Of a stretch of DNA of 46,019 nt, positions 35,110-44,051 are shown in pieces. The notes beneath the pieces were generated by a model. It saw only the letters and a program-made list of their open reading frames with translations, was not told where the DNA came from and did not search any database. Position numbers and translations under genes: made by a program. Source of the stretch: an uncultured Prevotellaceae bacterium (GTDB taxonomy: Bacteria > Bacteroidota > Bacteroidia > Bacteroidales > Bacteroidaceae); assembly GCA_902769805.1 (NCBI GenBank), contig CACXQL010000023.1:1-46019 (forward strand), written 5' to 3'. Position 1 is the first letter of the stretch. Each line of letters begins with the position of its first letter.

Positions 35110-36258
35110 ATGGAAAAAGCAAAAGACCTCATGACGAAGATCGGTTGTGACCGCGGACTCTGCCATCAAGCAGTGGGACGACAGGACAGACAGTTGAACA
35201 CCTACGACTGGCTTGCCGACGTACCAGGCAATACGGACACGACAGACCTGGTGGAAGTACAGTTCAAGCACACTCGCAAGGGCTACTATCATAATGTGAA
35301 TAACCTCGACCTGAAGAAAGGCGACATCGTCGCCGTGGAAGCCAACCCTGGTCATGACATCGGTGTGGTGACCCTCACGGGACGACTGGTAAAGCTACAG
35401 GTCAAGAAAGCCAACCTGAAGAGTGCCGACGACATCAAGCGCATCTACCGTATCGCACGTCCTGTCGACATGGAGAAGTTCCATGAGGCAAAGCGTCGTG
35501 AGCACAGTACGATGATAGAGAGCCGGCAGATAGCCAAGGGATTAGGACTGAAGATGAAGATCGGTGACGTGGAGTACCAGGGTGACGGCAACAAGGCTAT
35601 CTTCTACTATATCGCTGACGAGCGTGTCGACTTCCGCCAACTCATCAAGGACCTCGCCGTAGCTTTCCATGTGCGTATCGAGATGAAACAGATTGGTGCC
35701 CGTCAGGAGGCAGGACGTATCGGAGGCACAGGACCCTGCGGACGCGAACTATGCTGTGCCACGTGGATGAAGAACTTCGTGAGCGTGGGAACAGGTGCCG
35801 CCCGCTTCCAGGATATCTCCCTCAATCCCCAGAAGTTGGCAGGTATGTGTGCCAAGCTGAAATGTTGCCTGAACTATGAGGTAGACGACTATGTAGAGGC
35901 TGGACGTAAGCTGCCTTCGAAGGATGTCATCCTCCAGACGCAGGATGCCGACTACCACTATTTCAAGGCAGACATCCTGGCAGGACTCATCTCCTACTCT
36001 ACCGACAAGAATATCGCCGCAAACTTAGAGACCATCACGGCAGAACGGGCGAAAGAGGTTATCGAGATGAACAAGAAGGGCGAGAAGCCCCTGTCACTGC
36101 AGGAAGATGGTAGGAAACAGGAGCCTCAGCGTCCCCTCGACCTTGCCACACAGGAGAATATCAACCGCTTCGACAGGGCAAAGAAGAAAAAGAAGAAGCA
36201 CAAGAAGCCCGTAAACGGAAAGGGTCAGAAGCCGGCAACTCCGACAGCCAATAGCTAA
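35110..36258 (+). CDS. ricT: PSP1-domain protein, RicT/YaaT-like
   Basis: This 382-residue protein has the PSP1 domain (VEVQFKHTRKGYYHNVNNLD onward) and the RicT core: YFIAD-like YYIADERVDFRQLIKDLA, HVRIEMKQIGARQEAGRIGG, and cysteine motifs CGRELCC and CAKLKCCLNYE, which in Bacillus RicT help hold Fe-S clusters in the RicAFT complex that affects RNase Y. The C-terminus is a Lys-rich basic tail. The gene lies between holB and gldH, an order common in Bacteroidetes. RicA and RicF partners are not seen here, so its role in this phylum is uncertain. Confidence 0.9.
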   Translation: MEKAKDLMTKIGCDRGLCHQAVGRQDRQLNTYDWLADVPGNTDTTDLVEVQFKHTRKGYYHNVNNLDLKKGDIVAVEANPGHDIGVVTLTGRLVKLQVKKANLKSADDIKRIYRIARPVDMEKFHEAKRREHSTMIESRQIAKGLGLKMKIGDVEYQGDGNKAIFYYIADERVDFRQLIKDLAVAFHVRIEMKQIGARQEAGRIGGTGPCGRELCCATWMKNFVSVGTGAARFQDISLNPQKLAGMCAKLKCCLNYEVDDYVEAGRKLPSKDVILQTQDADYHYFKADILAGLISYSTDKNIAANLETITAERAKEVIEMNKKGEKPLSLQEDGRKQEPQRPLDLATQENINRFDRAKKKKKKHKKPVNGKGQKPATPTANS

Positions 36259-36265
36259 CAACGTA

Positions 36266-36727
36266 ATGAGAAGGCACACCTTATTATATTATATAGGACT
36301 TGCCCTCCTGCTTGTCGCCTGTAACGACAGTACCGTTTACAGTCGTTACAGGCATGTGCCTGCCAGTGGTTGGGAGAAGAACGACAACCTCCTGTTCACC
36401 GTTCCTCCTGTCAAACAGGACGGGCAGTATTCCGAGGAGTTAGGCATACGCATTGATAACACATATCCCTTCATGGGTCTTACACTCATCATCGACCAGA
36501 CCGTCTTCCCCTCACTGGAGATGAAGAGTGACACACTGAACTGTAGTCTGATTGGAGAGGACGGTGTCGTGAAAGGCAAAGGTGTCAGCCATTACCAGTA
36601 TGTCTTTCCTCTCACCACACTGACGTTATATAAAGGGGACTCCCTCAGTATCACCATCCGCCATGACATGAAGAGGGAGATATTACCTGGCGTTACCGAT
36701 ATCGGCATGATACTGAACAGACAATAG
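36266..36727 (+). CDS. gldH: GldH-like gliding motility lipoprotein
   Basis: This 153-residue lipoprotein has the signal LLLVAC with lipid Cys19. The body has the GldH pattern (NTYPFMGLTLIIDQTVFPS, GVVKGKGVSHYQYVFPL, SITIRHDMKREILPGVTDIG). GldH is needed for gliding in Flavobacterium but is widely kept in non-gliding Bacteroidetes, where its role is unclear. It starts 7 nt after ricT and ends 3 nt before the convergent rodA. Confidence 0.87.
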   Translation: MRRHTLLYYIGLALLLVACNDSTVYSRYRHVPASGWEKNDNLLFTVPPVKQDGQYSEELGIRIDNTYPFMGLTLIIDQTVFPSLEMKSDTLNCSLIGEDGVVKGKGVSHYQYVFPLTTLTLYKGDSLSITIRHDMKREILPGVTDIGMILNRQ

Positions 36728-36730
36728 ATA

Positions 36731-38194
36731 TCAGGACCTGATCAGGCTACGGCTCGCGTCTATACGAAGGAAGATAAACAACAACAGCGTGAAGCCCCAC
36801 AAAGAGGAACCTCCATAGCTGAAGAACGGCAAGGGAATGCCAATCACAGGAGTCAGTCCCAGTACCATACCCACGTTGATAAACACATGGAACAGGAAGA
36901 TACTCACCACACAATAGCCATAGACACGTCCGAAATGGAACGATTGTCGCTCGGACAGATATATCAGACGGAGTATCAACGCAAGAAACAGCAACAGCAC
37001 ACCTGCAGAGCCTAAGAAGCCTTCCTCCTCACCTACCGTACAGAAGATAAAGTCTGTATCCTGCTCCGGCACGAACTTCAACTTCGTCTGTGTACCGTTC
37101 AGGAATCCCTTTCCTTCAATACCGCCAGAGCCGATGGCTATCTCACTCTGATGCACATTATAGCCGGCACCGCGCAAGTCTTCCTCCAGACCTAACAGCA
37201 CATTGATACGTGTACGCTGGTGAGGCTCCATCACATGATTCAGGATAAAGTCGGCACCATAGAAGAAACCTACCGAGCCCAGCGCAAACAAAGCGATGAA
37301 ATAGTAGTTGCGTATACGTTTCCCTACCCCTATCCATACCAGATACAAGATCAGGACTGCCGTCATGGCAAGCTGGATATAGACGATGTTGAAAGACAGC
37401 TTCAGTAATAACAGAGAGAAGAGTGTCACCCCCAGACATGTGAGTCCTATCCGCCATGCCAGTTTCTTGTCTTTACCGTACGTCCATACCATTCCGGCAG
37501 AGAACAACTGTATCAGCAGAAGCACGGTGAACTTACCCACCGAGGCAGGAGAGTCACCCATATATACTTCCGCGTAACGGATGCCCACCACGAAATAGAT
37601 CACCATGGCAACACCCGTAAACAGGATGGAGCCGGGCATGCCTTCCCTGTAGAACATCAGGAAGAAGGCGAAATAGACCAGTGCGGATCCTGTCTCACGC
37701 TGCAGCACGATGAAGATCATCGGCAACAGGATGATGACAAGGGTCCCTGCGAAATGCTTCCACTGATGGATATTATAACCATAGGTCGACATGAATTTCG
37801 CCAAGGCAAGGGCTGTGGCGAACTTCGCAAACTCTGCCGGTTGTATGCGCAACGGTCCCAATACCAGCCAAGACCTTGATCCCTTGATACTGTGCGGATT
37901 AAAGATCGTCACAAACAACAGCAGTAGCAACAGACCATAGATGATAAAGGCAAAGGTATCATAGAAACGGTCGTCCGACATCAGGATAGTAAAGCCCAGT
38001 ACAATAGACGTACCAATCCAGATAATCTGCATACCGGAACGAGTGTCAAGGCTGAAGATATCCGTATCACCATAGGAATAGCTGGCACCACAGACACTAA
38101 TCCAGCCAAACGACAACAGGGCGATATATATCAATATCGTCCACCAGTCAATGGAGCGTAATACGCTTGTCTGTCTACCTGACGGTGCTGCCAT
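36731..38194 (-). CDS. rodA: Rod shape-determining SEDS glycosyltransferase
   Basis: This 487-residue polytopic membrane protein of the SEDS family polymerises peptidoglycan glycan strands with PBP2. Motifs include SRSWLVLGPLRIQPAEFAKF, ALVYFAFFLMFYREG, VHQSEIAIGSGGIEGKG and GIPLPFFSYGGSSL. It is longer than the E. coli protein, with an extended middle region, as is usual in Bacteroidetes. Its start overlaps the end of mrdA by 20 nt. Confidence 0.95.
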   Translation of the reverse strand: MAAPSGRQTSVLRSIDWWTILIYIALLSFGWISVCGASYSYGDTDIFSLDTRSGMQIIWIGTSIVLGFTILMSDDRFYDTFAFIIYGLLLLLLFVTIFNPHSIKGSRSWLVLGPLRIQPAEFAKFATALALAKFMSTYGYNIHQWKHFAGTLVIILLPMIFIVLQRETGSALVYFAFFLMFYREGMPGSILFTGVAMVIYFVVGIRYAEVYMGDSPASVGKFTVLLLIQLFSAGMVWTYGKDKKLAWRIGLTCLGVTLFSLLLLKLSFNIVYIQLAMTAVLILYLVWIGVGKRIRNYYFIALFALGSVGFFYGADFILNHVMEPHQRTRINVLLGLEEDLRGAGYNVHQSEIAIGSGGIEGKGFLNGTQTKLKFVPEQDTDFIFCTVGEEEGFLGSAGVLLLFLALILRLIYLSERQSFHFGRVYGYCVVSIFLFHVFINVGMVLGLTPVIGIPLPFFSYGGSSLWGFTLLLFIFLRIDASRSLIRS

Positions 38195-40031
38195 AGGATA
38201 TATGCCGATGTTGGAACTCAGTGGCTTTACGCTCTGAAGCCTCCGAGAGTTTCCCGTTAATAAACTTCTCCATGATCAATCCACCGATAGGAACACCATA
38301 AGTGGCACCCCATCCGCCGTTCTCCACATAGACGGCAACGGCAATCTTCGGATTGTCCTTTGGAGCAAAACCCATAAACACAGAGTGGTCGTGACCACGG
38401 TTCTGTGCCGTACCTGTCTTTCCACAGGCGACAAAATCGTATTTCGCCAACTCATGACAGGTACCACCCATCGCTGAGGCGCGCATACCAGCAACGACAT
38501 AATCGTAAGCCTCACGCTTTGCCATCGTCTGACGGTGCTTCGTATAGAGGGTATCCAGTTTCTCCCCCTGTATCTTCTTGACGACATGCGGTGTGATGAA
38601 CCATCCTCTGTTGGCGATGGTAGCACCTAAGTTCGCTATCTGAAGGGGTGTCGCGTTCACCTCACCCTGTCCGATGGCGATAGAGATGATGGTCAGTCCG
38701 TTCCATGAGCCCTTATAGGCATGGTCGTAGAACTCCGCATTAGGTATCAGTCCGCGTTTCTCACCAGGCAGGTCAACACCCAGGCGGTAGCCAAAACCCA
38801 TCGACACCATATAGTCACGCCATTTGTTGAGGGCATTCTGCACACTCCCGTACTTCGAGATATGCTGGTTGATCATATAATAGAGTCCCCAGCAGAAATA
38901 ACCGTTACAGGAGGTGGAGAGAGCTGGCACCAACGACAGCGGGGCGGCATGACCGTGACAACCGACATGCAAGCCCCTGAAGTTAAAGCCATGTGCACAG
39001 GGATAGGCGGTCTGTGTGGGATGAAGGATGCCCTCACTCATGAAGGTCAGTCCTTGTGTCGTCTTGAAAGTGGAGCCGGGAGGATACTGTCCCATGATGC
39101 TACGGTTCAGCAAAGGCTTCCAGATATTCTGACTCAGCAGACGATGATTCTTCGAACGGGCGCGTCCCACCATCATACGCGGGTCATACGACGGAGAGGA
39201 TACCATACAGAGCACCTCGCCCGTTGACGGCTCGATAGCTACGATACTGCCGATCTTACCCTCCATCAGACGCTCACCCAGTTCCTGCAACTCCATGTCT
39301 ATCGACAGGGTGAGGTTCTTGCCTGGCACAGGACGACGGTCGAAGGCTCCGTCCTGATAGCGTCCCTGAATACGTCCATGGGCATCACGCAGTAATATCT
39401 GCATTCCCTTCTCTCCACGCAGCTGTTTCTCATAGCTGCGCTCCACCCCGAGTTTCCCGATATAGTCACCTGGGATATAGTAGTCATCCTCCTCAATGTC
39501 CGAGGGGGACACCTCCGCCACATCACCTAAGACATGGGCGGCATAGGGATACTGGTATTGGCGGATGCTGCGACGCTGCACATAGAAGCCCGGGAAACGG
39601 AACATCTTCTCCTGAAAGACGGAGAAGTCCTTGTCAGACATCTGACTCATGAACATCTGTTGGGTGAAAGGACTGTAGCCGAGGTTCTTCGAACGGTCCT
39701 TGATATCCGCCATGCGCCTGTCGAACTCCTCACGGGTGATATTCAGTGCCTGACAGAACTCAAGGGTATCCAGACGGTCTTTCGCCTCGCTGATGATCAC
39801 CATGATATCATAGGCGGGCTGATTATAGACAAGCAGTTTGCCACGACGGTCGGTGATCACGCCACGTGACGGATACTCTATCTTCTTGAGGAAGGCATTG
39901 GAGTCAGCGTTCTTCTTGTAGTCGTCACTCATGATCTGCAGGGTGAAGAGCCGGATGATATAGACCACGACGATGAATACCGCCACTCCGCCTATCACAT
40001 AACGCCTGTTGTCGAGTTCGAAGTCCTTCAT
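38175..40031 (-). CDS. mrdA: Penicillin-binding protein 2
   Basis: This 618-residue class B transpeptidase crosslinks peptidoglycan for cell elongation. It has one N-terminal membrane helix (YVIGGVAVFIVVVYIIRLF), the PBP dimerisation domain and the transpeptidase domain with active-site Ser in PGSTFKT, SCN and KTGTAQNRG. It overlaps mreD by 4 nt and rodA by 20 nt, so the elongasome genes are tightly coupled. Confidence 0.96.
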   Translation of the reverse strand: MKDFELDNRRYVIGGVAVFIVVVYIIRLFTLQIMSDDYKKNADSNAFLKKIEYPSRGVITDRRGKLLVYNQPAYDIMVIISEAKDRLDTLEFCQALNITREEFDRRMADIKDRSKNLGYSPFTQQMFMSQMSDKDFSVFQEKMFRFPGFYVQRRSIRQYQYPYAAHVLGDVAEVSPSDIEEDDYYIPGDYIGKLGVERSYEKQLRGEKGMQILLRDAHGRIQGRYQDGAFDRRPVPGKNLTLSIDMELQELGERLMEGKIGSIVAIEPSTGEVLCMVSSPSYDPRMMVGRARSKNHRLLSQNIWKPLLNRSIMGQYPPGSTFKTTQGLTFMSEGILHPTQTAYPCAHGFNFRGLHVGCHGHAAPLSLVPALSTSCNGYFCWGLYYMINQHISKYGSVQNALNKWRDYMVSMGFGYRLGVDLPGEKRGLIPNAEFYDHAYKGSWNGLTIISIAIGQGEVNATPLQIANLGATIANRGWFITPHVVKKIQGEKLDTLYTKHRQTMAKREAYDYVVAGMRASAMGGTCHELAKYDFVACGKTGTAQNRGHDHSVFMGFAPKDNPKIAVAVYVENGGWGATYGVPIGGLIMEKFINGKLSEASERKATEFQHRHISYGSTVR

Positions 40032-40534
40032 CCTTGTCTGCTTGCAACACTCTCAAAAGTCAATATCAGCACCAAGGTGATGACAGCACTGCCTCCTACG
40101 CATTGCAGCCACTCCACCAGGTCGAAGAAACTGAAAGTCTCCAAGGTGAAGAATACCAGACAGTAGAGCACAACCAGGATGATGATATAGTACAGGTACT
40201 TCATCATACCGATTGTCTTTATGGACGGACGAAGTTCGTCGAAGGAGTCACGTGGGACGAACAACTCGAAGAGATATGGCTGGACGACACCTAACAGCGT
40301 CAGCGATGCCGCTGCCACACCTGGAGTGTTGGAGAAGACATCGATAGTCAGTCCCATGACAAAGCTCCACAACAGTATCGACCACTTGGGATAACTGCGT
40401 GGGAACATAGACACGAAATAGACATAGACCAGGGGGGTGGCATAGCCAAACAGGTGAATACGCCCCAGCACCATCGTCTGTGCCAACACAAAGACGACGA
40501 ACAACCCTAACCGTTTCAAAAAGTCTACTGACAT
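40028..40534 (-). CDS. mreD: Rod shape-determining protein MreD
   Basis: This is a small polytopic membrane protein of 168 residues from the ATG at 40534, or 177 from an ATG at 40561 that would overlap mreC by 14 nt. Five hydrophobic helices are visible, for example LGLFVVFVLAQTMVLGRIHLF and WSILLWSFVMGLTIDVFS, the latter with the family GLxxDVFS pattern. It links MreC to the elongation complex. The 4-nt overlap with mrdA and its position after mreC support the call, since MreD sequences are poorly conserved. Confidence 0.87.
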   Translation of the reverse strand: MSVDFLKRLGLFVVFVLAQTMVLGRIHLFGYATPLVYVYFVSMFPRSYPKWSILLWSFVMGLTIDVFSNTPGVAAASLTLLGVVQPYLFELFVPRDSFDELRPSIKTIGMMKYLYYIIILVVLYCLVFFTLETFSFFDLVEWLQCVGGSAVITLVLILTFESVASRQG

Positions 40535-40547
40535 CTCCAACGATGAT

Positions 40548-41414
40548 CTATTCCTTGACATTCAGTCTCAGTGAGTCGCGTGCAGACTGCAACAGCCGCG
40601 TACGCTCCGCAATGGACTGATCGTTAATAACTACCACATCACGCAGTCGACCGAAATCTGTCGACAAGCGTACCTTCACCCGATAGGACAGTCCGTCAAT
40701 TGAGTTATAGACCGTCTCTATCTTGCCCACAAGGACTCCTGGCGGGAAGATGGAAGAGTAACCATTGGTCTCCACCCAGTCACCGCGCTTGAAACGGGCA
40801 TGACGGGGGATATCCTCCAGATAGGCGACGCCGGCATCCTTACCATCCCAGCGTAACACACCGAAATAGTCATGTCCGCGGATGGCACAGCTGATACGTG
40901 TGGCGGTATTCAGGACAGGGATGACGACGGTATAGTGGTCTGACACCAGATAGGTCACACCCACGACTCCTTGTCCACAGGCGACACCCATGCCCACGCC
41001 GACACCGTCTGCCGCACCGCAATTGATGGTCATCAGGTTATCGGACTTATTCAGCTCATTCGTCACGACCTTTGCCGGCACGATCTTATACTGCTGCAGG
41101 AACTGAAGTCCCCTCCGCTCCAACTCCGTGGTGTCACTGGTCAGCTCGCCATAAAGACGACGCAGCTGGGACAACTGCCGCTCCAGGTAGAAGTTACGGA
41201 GCGTCAGGTCCTTGTTTACCTTAGAGAGCGAGAAATAGGACTCCACCTCTGCCCTCCCCTCGTTGACCTTTCCGACAGCCGCATTGGCAGACGAGAACCA
41301 CACACTGCCTTGATAGCTGTTGAATTGGAACAACAATATCAGGCTGATGATCTCTAAAAGGACAAAGAGAAACCAGTGATGGTATTTCTGTAGGAACTCC
41401 AGCAGGTTCTGCAT
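40548..41414 (-). CDS. mreC: Rod shape-determining protein MreC
   Basis: This 288-residue protein has one N-terminal membrane helix (HHWFLFVLLEIISLILLFQF), a coiled-coil stretch at about 65-100 and the periplasmic beta domain with INCGAADGVGVGMGVACGQGVVG and VETNGYSSIFPPGVLVGKI. It scaffolds PBP2 and RodA. It lies 23 nt after mreB. Confidence 0.94.
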   Translation of the reverse strand: MQNLLEFLQKYHHWFLFVLLEIISLILLFQFNSYQGSVWFSSANAAVGKVNEGRAEVESYFSLSKVNKDLTLRNFYLERQLSQLRRLYGELTSDTTELERRGLQFLQQYKIVPAKVVTNELNKSDNLMTINCGAADGVGVGMGVACGQGVVGVTYLVSDHYTVVIPVLNTATRISCAIRGHDYFGVLRWDGKDAGVAYLEDIPRHARFKRGDWVETNGYSSIFPPGVLVGKIETVYNSIDGLSYRVKVRLSTDFGRLRDVVVINDQSIAERTRLLQSARDSLRLNVKE

Positions 41415-41437
41415 CTTACATCATGCTCAATGCTTGG

Positions 41438-42460
41438 TTAGCGCATCAAGAAGGAGAAGCGGTCCACATTCTTCAGTGCGACGCCTGCTCCCTTGGCAAC
41501 ACAGTGCAATGGGTCTTCTGCGATATGAAACTGGATATTGATCTTATCCGTCAGACGCTTGTCCAGACCACGCAACAGCGCACCTCCACCAGTGAGCCAG
41601 ATACCATTCTTCACGATATCAGCATACAACTCAGGAGGCGTATTCTCCAGTGCCGAGAGTACGGCAGACTCAATACGTGCCACTGTCTTGTCGATACAAT
41701 GGGCAATCTCCTGATAACATACAGGGACCTCCATCGGCATAGCCGTGATACGGTTCGGTCCGTGTACAACATAATCCTCGGGGGCTTCATCGCCCAGATC
41801 TGTCAAGGACGAACCTACATTGATCTTGATGCGCTCAGCCATACGCTCACTCACTTTCACATTATGCTGGCGCGCCATATACTCCTGAATGTCTGCCGTC
41901 AAGTCGTCACCGGCGACCTTGATAGAGTTATTGGAAACGATACCGCCCAATGAGATAACGGCTATCTCTGTCGTACCGCCACCGATATCAACAATCATAT
42001 TACCTTCCGGAGCCTCTACGTCAATACCGATACCGATAGCAGCAGCCATGGGCTCAAACAACAGATACACATCACGTCCGTCGGCATGCTCGGCAGAGTC
42101 GCGTACGGCACGAAGCTCTACCTCGGTAGAACCTGAAGGCACACCGATCACCATACGGAGAGAAGGAGAGAACAGCCGACTGCCTGTATGTACCATCTTG
42201 ATCAGTCCGCGCATCATCTGCTCACAAGCCGAGAAGTCGGCAATCACACCGTCACGCAACGGACGGATGGTACGGATATTATCATGTGTCTTCTCATACA
42301 TCATCTTTGCCTCGTTACCCACAGCAATCATCTTATCGGTGCGGCGGTCGAGGGCTACTACTGACGGCTCATCCACCACAATCTTGTCATCGCTGATAAT
42401 GATTGTGTTAGCCGTTCCAAGGTCCATGGCTATCTCCTGGACAAAACTAAAAAATCCCAT
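41438..42460 (-). CDS. mreB: Rod shape-determining actin homologue MreB
   Basis: This 340-residue cytoskeletal ATPase has the actin-fold motifs AMDLGTANTIII (phosphate 1), NMIVDIGGGTTEIAVISL (phosphate 2) and WLTGGGALLRGLDKRL (adenosine). It directs lateral cell wall synthesis. The ATG lies 2 nt after a TTGARAA heptamer tract that separates it from purH, so its upstream context consists of the repeat. Confidence 0.97.
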   Translation of the reverse strand: MGFFSFVQEIAMDLGTANTIIISDDKIVVDEPSVVALDRRTDKMIAVGNEAKMMYEKTHDNIRTIRPLRDGVIADFSACEQMMRGLIKMVHTGSRLFSPSLRMVIGVPSGSTEVELRAVRDSAEHADGRDVYLLFEPMAAAIGIGIDVEAPEGNMIVDIGGGTTEIAVISLGGIVSNNSIKVAGDDLTADIQEYMARQHNVKVSERMAERIKINVGSSLTDLGDEAPEDYVVHGPNRITAMPMEVPVCYQEIAHCIDKTVARIESAVLSALENTPPELYADIVKNGIWLTGGGALLRGLDKRLTDKINIQFHIAEDPLHCVAKGAGVALKNVDRFSFLMR

Positions 42461-42462
42461 CT

Positions 42463-42511
42463 TTCTTAACTTTCAATTTTCAATTCTCAATTTTCAATTT
42501 TCAATTCTCAA
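42463..42511 (-). repeat. Heptamer tract between purH and mreB (TTGARAA)
   Basis: Seven units in register on the minus strand: TTGAGAA, TTGAAAA, TTGAAAA, TTGAGAA, TTGAAAA, TTGAAAG, TTAAGAA. The purH stop (TGA, 42503-42501) lies in unit 2, and the tract ends 2 nt before the mreB start codon. Confidence 0.93.
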
Positions 42512-43094
42512 ACCAACTATGAATAGCTGTGTCATAATGACTGCTGACACCAAAGGCACGAGTAGCGAACTCACGACGCTGAGCCTTCGTAGTCTCTGCA
42601 CCCTGCTTGTTCAGGATGTCCAGCAACATGCCGTATTCTGCCTTTGAGGGCACGATGACGACATCATTGAAGTTCTTTGCTCCTGCACGGATCAGTGAGA
42701 TGCCGCCGATATCAATCTTCTCGATGATATCTTCCTCAGAGGCACCACTTGCTACCGTCTGCTCAAAAGGATAGAGGTCAACGATAACCAAGTCGATCTC
42801 AGGAATCTCATACTGAGCCATCTGCTCACGGTCACCTTCATTCTCACGACGACCTAAGATACCTCCGAACACTTTCGGATGCAAGGTCTTCACACGACCA
42901 CCAAGGATAGAGGGATACGTTGTCACGTTCTCCACCTTCTCACATGCGTAGCCGAGACTCTCAATAAATGACTGAGTACCACCTGTGGACAAGAACTTCA
43001 CGCCCTCGTCATTCAGCTTCTTCAACAACTCTTCCAACCCGTCCTTGTGAAATACAGAAACGAGTGCTGTCTTAATTTTCTTTGTATCTGCCAT
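42501..43094 (-). CDS. purH: IMP cyclohydrolase domain of PurH only
   Basis: The product has 197 residues from the ATG at 43094 (the open frame extends to 43148 without family similarity). It covers the N-terminal MGS-like IMP cyclohydrolase domain: ALVSVFHKDGLEELLKKL, FLSTGGTQSFIESLG, GGRVKTLHPKVFGGIL, VDLYPFEQTV and IDIGGISLIRAGAKNF. The usual protein is about 500 residues, with an AICAR transformylase half that is absent here. The frame ends FEN-stop inside a TTGARAA repeat tract. Either the transformylase is encoded elsewhere as a separate gene, or this is a truncated copy. TAATTTTG (43137-43130) is a likely -7 box. Confidence 0.85.
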   Translation of the reverse strand: MADTKKIKTALVSVFHKDGLEELLKKLNDEGVKFLSTGGTQSFIESLGYACEKVENVTTYPSILGGRVKTLHPKVFGGILGRRENEGDREQMAQYEIPEIDLVIVDLYPFEQTVASGASEEDIIEKIDIGGISLIRAGAKNFNDVVIVPSKAEYGMLLDILNKQGAETTKAQRREFATRAFGVSSHYDTAIHSWFEN

Positions 43095-43129
43095 AAAATA
43101 TAACGTTATATAATTCTCGAATTGGACTG

Positions 43130-43137
43130 CAAAATTA
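43130..43137 (-). promoter_or_regulatory. -7 box for purH and the mre cluster
   Basis: TAATTTTG on the minus strand lies 35 nt before the purH ATG. No clear -33 element is seen. It may drive the whole purH-mreBCD-mrdA-rodA run, since no other promoter-like pair is evident before mreB. Confidence 0.5.
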
Positions 43138-43254
43138 CAAAAAAACAACCATACAACATCATCTTTTCATGAAAAAGTTTCTCGCATATAAAAATTAATA
43201 ATGTATATCAATACCAAAGCATCGTTTCTCACCTTTCATTTTTCTTCTGAATTA

Positions 43255-43286
43255 TTTGTGACTTTCAGAAATAATCTTTATCTTTG
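43255..43286 (+). promoter_or_regulatory. Promoter for the MntA/HepT pair
   Basis: TTTG at 43255-43258, a 20-nt gap and TATCTTTG at 43279-43286 match the consensus. The leader would be only about 12 nt. Confidence 0.72.
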
Positions 43287-43304
43287 CAAAAACAAAAGAA
43301 TATT

Positions 43305-43598
43305 ATGACGAAAGACGAATGCATCAAACTCCTAAAGAAGTATATGAACATACTTAAAGAAAAGTATGGTATTACGTCTATGTCTATATTTGGATCAACG
43401 GCAAGAGATGAACAATCAGACAATAGCGATATTGATCTGTTTGTGGACACTGAGACTGCAAATCCTTTCCTTTTGATGGATGCCAAAGATTTTCTGGAAA
43501 GTAAAACAGGCACTTCTGTTGATCTTGTCCGCAATCATCAGAACTTGAATCCTCGTCTGAAAAAACGTATTATGAAGGATGGAATCTTTATCTTCTGA
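43305..43598 (+). CDS. mntA: MntA-type minimal nucleotidyltransferase antitoxin
   Basis: The product has 97 residues from the ATG at 43305 (an upstream ATG-free extension is unlikely). It has the minimal nucleotidyltransferase motif FGSTARDEQSDNSDIDLFVD, with Gly30-Ser31 and metal-binding Asp42 and Asp44. In characterised MntA/HepT pairs the antitoxin adds AMPs to a tyrosine of the HEPN toxin and silences it. The downstream HEPN gene overlaps by 20 nt. The region is more AT-rich than its neighbours, which suggests horizontal acquisition. Confidence 0.88.
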   Translation: MTKDECIKLLKKYMNILKEKYGITSMSIFGSTARDEQSDNSDIDLFVDTETANPFLLMDAKDFLESKTGTSVDLVRNHQNLNPRLKKRIMKDGIFIF

Positions 43599-43965
43599 GA
43601 AAAAAGGTATTGCACTGGATATCCTTGAAGATATTCTGTCTGCTATTGAGAGGCTTGAAGAGCGAACAAAAGATGTTCACTCTATAGATGATTTCCTTAG
43701 TTCCTCGTCAGGAATGGTACTTTTAGATGCCACGTGCATGTTATTAATTGCGATTGGAGAAAGTCTCAAGAATCTGGATAAAACAACAGAGGGATTACTT
43801 TTACCTACATATCCTTCTATACCTTGGAAAAATGTAAAAGGTATGAGGGACTTTATAGCACATCATTATTTTGATGTTGATGCCGCACAAATCTTATGGA
43901 TTCTAAATAATGAGATATCACCATTAAAGAAAGCCATCCAATTCTTTATTGGAGAGGTAAAATAA
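43579..43965 (+). CDS. hepT: HepT-type HEPN toxin (DUF86)
   Basis: This 128-residue all-helical protein has the HEPN RNase motif R-x4-H-x-Y intact: Arg90, His95 and Tyr97 in MRDFIAHHYFD. The Tyr is the residue AMPylated by MntA in studied systems. HEPN toxins of this group cleave RNA, including tRNA ends. It overlaps mntA by 20 nt, so the two are co-translated. All key residues are present, so the pair looks functional. Confidence 0.88.
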   Translation: MESLSSEKKGIALDILEDILSAIERLEERTKDVHSIDDFLSSSSGMVLLDATCMLLIAIGESLKNLDKTTEGLLLPTYPSIPWKNVKGMRDFIAHHYFDVDAAQILWILNNEISPLKKAIQFFIGEVK

Positions 43966-44051
43966 TGTCAAACTAATTAAATACTCAAATTGCCTATGGG
44001 CTAAGATAACTTACACGGACATATAGGATAGAACATCCACTTTTAATTCTT

